From Pseudomonadota bacterium (lineage in GTDB: Bacteria > Pseudomonadota > Gammaproteobacteria > Steroidobacterales > Steroidobacteraceae): a stretch of DNA of 37,511 nt. Position numbers and translations under genes: made by a program. The stretch is taken from positions 1-37,511 of the forward strand of contig CANHFH010000011.1 of assembly GCA_947459825.1 (NCBI GenBank). The letters are read 5' to 3'. Shown piece after piece: positions 37,278 through 37,511 of this stretch (the first letter of the stretch is position 1; the number at the start of each line of letters is the position of its first letter). The notes under the pieces are model-generated. The model was not told the DNA's origin, made no database searches, and worked only from the letters and a program-made list of their open reading frames with translations.

Positions 37278-37511
37278 CTACGAAGTCGTCGGCGCGCCGC
37301 TGCGCCGCGCGTTGGCCCAGACGCCGTAGGCGCCGAGCGCGACCACCGCCATCAACACCCAAGCGGGCATCGAGAGGCCGAGGAACGACCAGTCGATCTT
37401 CTGGCACTCGCCGGCGCCGAACAGCACCTTCTTGATGACCGTCATCAGCGGGAACACCTCGACCATGTAGTCGAGGCTCGCGCCGCAGGCGGGCACGGAA
37501 CCGGGCGGCAG
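37278..37511 (-). CDS. dsbB: Disulfide bond formation protein B, C-terminal fragment
   Basis: The last 77 residues of the inner-membrane quinone reductase that reoxidises DsbA; the remainder lies beyond the right edge. PACGASLDYMVEVFPL and FGAGECQKIDWSFLGLSMP hold the two cysteines of the second periplasmic loop (Cys104 and Cys130 in E. coli), and a final membrane helix (WVLMAVVALGAYGVW) precedes a short basic tail. The open frame continues to the window edge. It ends 82 bases before the PlcP-like gene. Confidence 0.9.
   Translation of the reverse strand: MPPGSVPACGASLDYMVEVFPLMTVIKKVLFGAGECQKIDWSFLGLSMPAWVLMAVVALGAYGVWANARRSGAPTTS

Overview
The window is chromosomal DNA from a GC-rich (roughly two-thirds G+C by eye) Gram-negative bacterium, most likely a gammaproteobacterium of the Xanthomonadales/Nevskiales/Steroidobacter type. 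The evidence is the long minus-strand run rpsB-tsf-pyrH-frr-uppS-cdsA-dxr-rseP-bamA-skp-lpxD-fabZ-lpxA-lpxB-rnhB-dnaE with map-glnD-dapC-dapD diverging from it, a layout typical of Pseudomonas/Xanthomonas relatives. I see no tRNA, rRNA, insertion sequence, phage gene or CRISPR array. Genes are packed tightly and no gene-free stretch exceeds about 200 bases.

Region 1 (1-15353, minus strand) is the conserved envelope, translation and isoprenoid block: ribosomal protein S2 and EF-Ts, UMP kinase, ribosome recycling factor, undecaprenyl-PP synthase, CDP-diglyceride synthase, DXP reductoisomerase, the RseP site-2 protease, BamA, Skp, lipid A acyltransferases LpxD/LpxA, FabZ, LpxB, RNase HII and the start of DnaE. 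Many junctions are ATGA/GTGA overlaps. A strong intrinsic terminator separates rpsB-tsf from pyrH. S2 carries an unusual Ala/Pro/Arg-rich C-terminal tail of about 84-90 residues.

Region 2 (15354-15549) is a compact divergent control region. It holds overlapping sigma70-type promoters for rpsB and map, a folded rpsB leader that looks like the S2 autoregulatory RNA, and a perfect inverted repeat.

Region 3 (15550-21034, plus strand) is map-glnD-dapC-dapD. dapE, which usually lies close to dapD in relatives, sits 11.7 kb further on (32782).

Region 4 (21077-32651) separates dapD from dapE and is a phosphate-acquisition island. It contains a Pho-box-driven lipoprotein plus TonB-dependent receptor pair, a divergent prolyl-4-hydroxylase-like dioxygenase, and a pstS-porin-pstC-pstA-pstB operon led by a triple Pho-type repeat. 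phoU and phoB are not here.

Region 5 (33906-37511, minus strand) follows dapE and holds a PlcP-like metallophosphoesterase, an exported protein of unknown function, a GT4 glycosyltransferase and a PAP2 phosphatase, then the 3' end of dsbB. PlcP plus a GT4 enzyme is the known pair for replacing phospholipids with glycolipids under phosphate starvation. Regions 4 and 5 together therefore look like one phosphate-scarcity neighbourhood: outer-membrane capture, inner-membrane uptake and lipid phosphorus salvage. The least described parts are the lipoprotein/TonB-receptor pair, its dioxygenase neighbour and the exported protein inside the lipid module.
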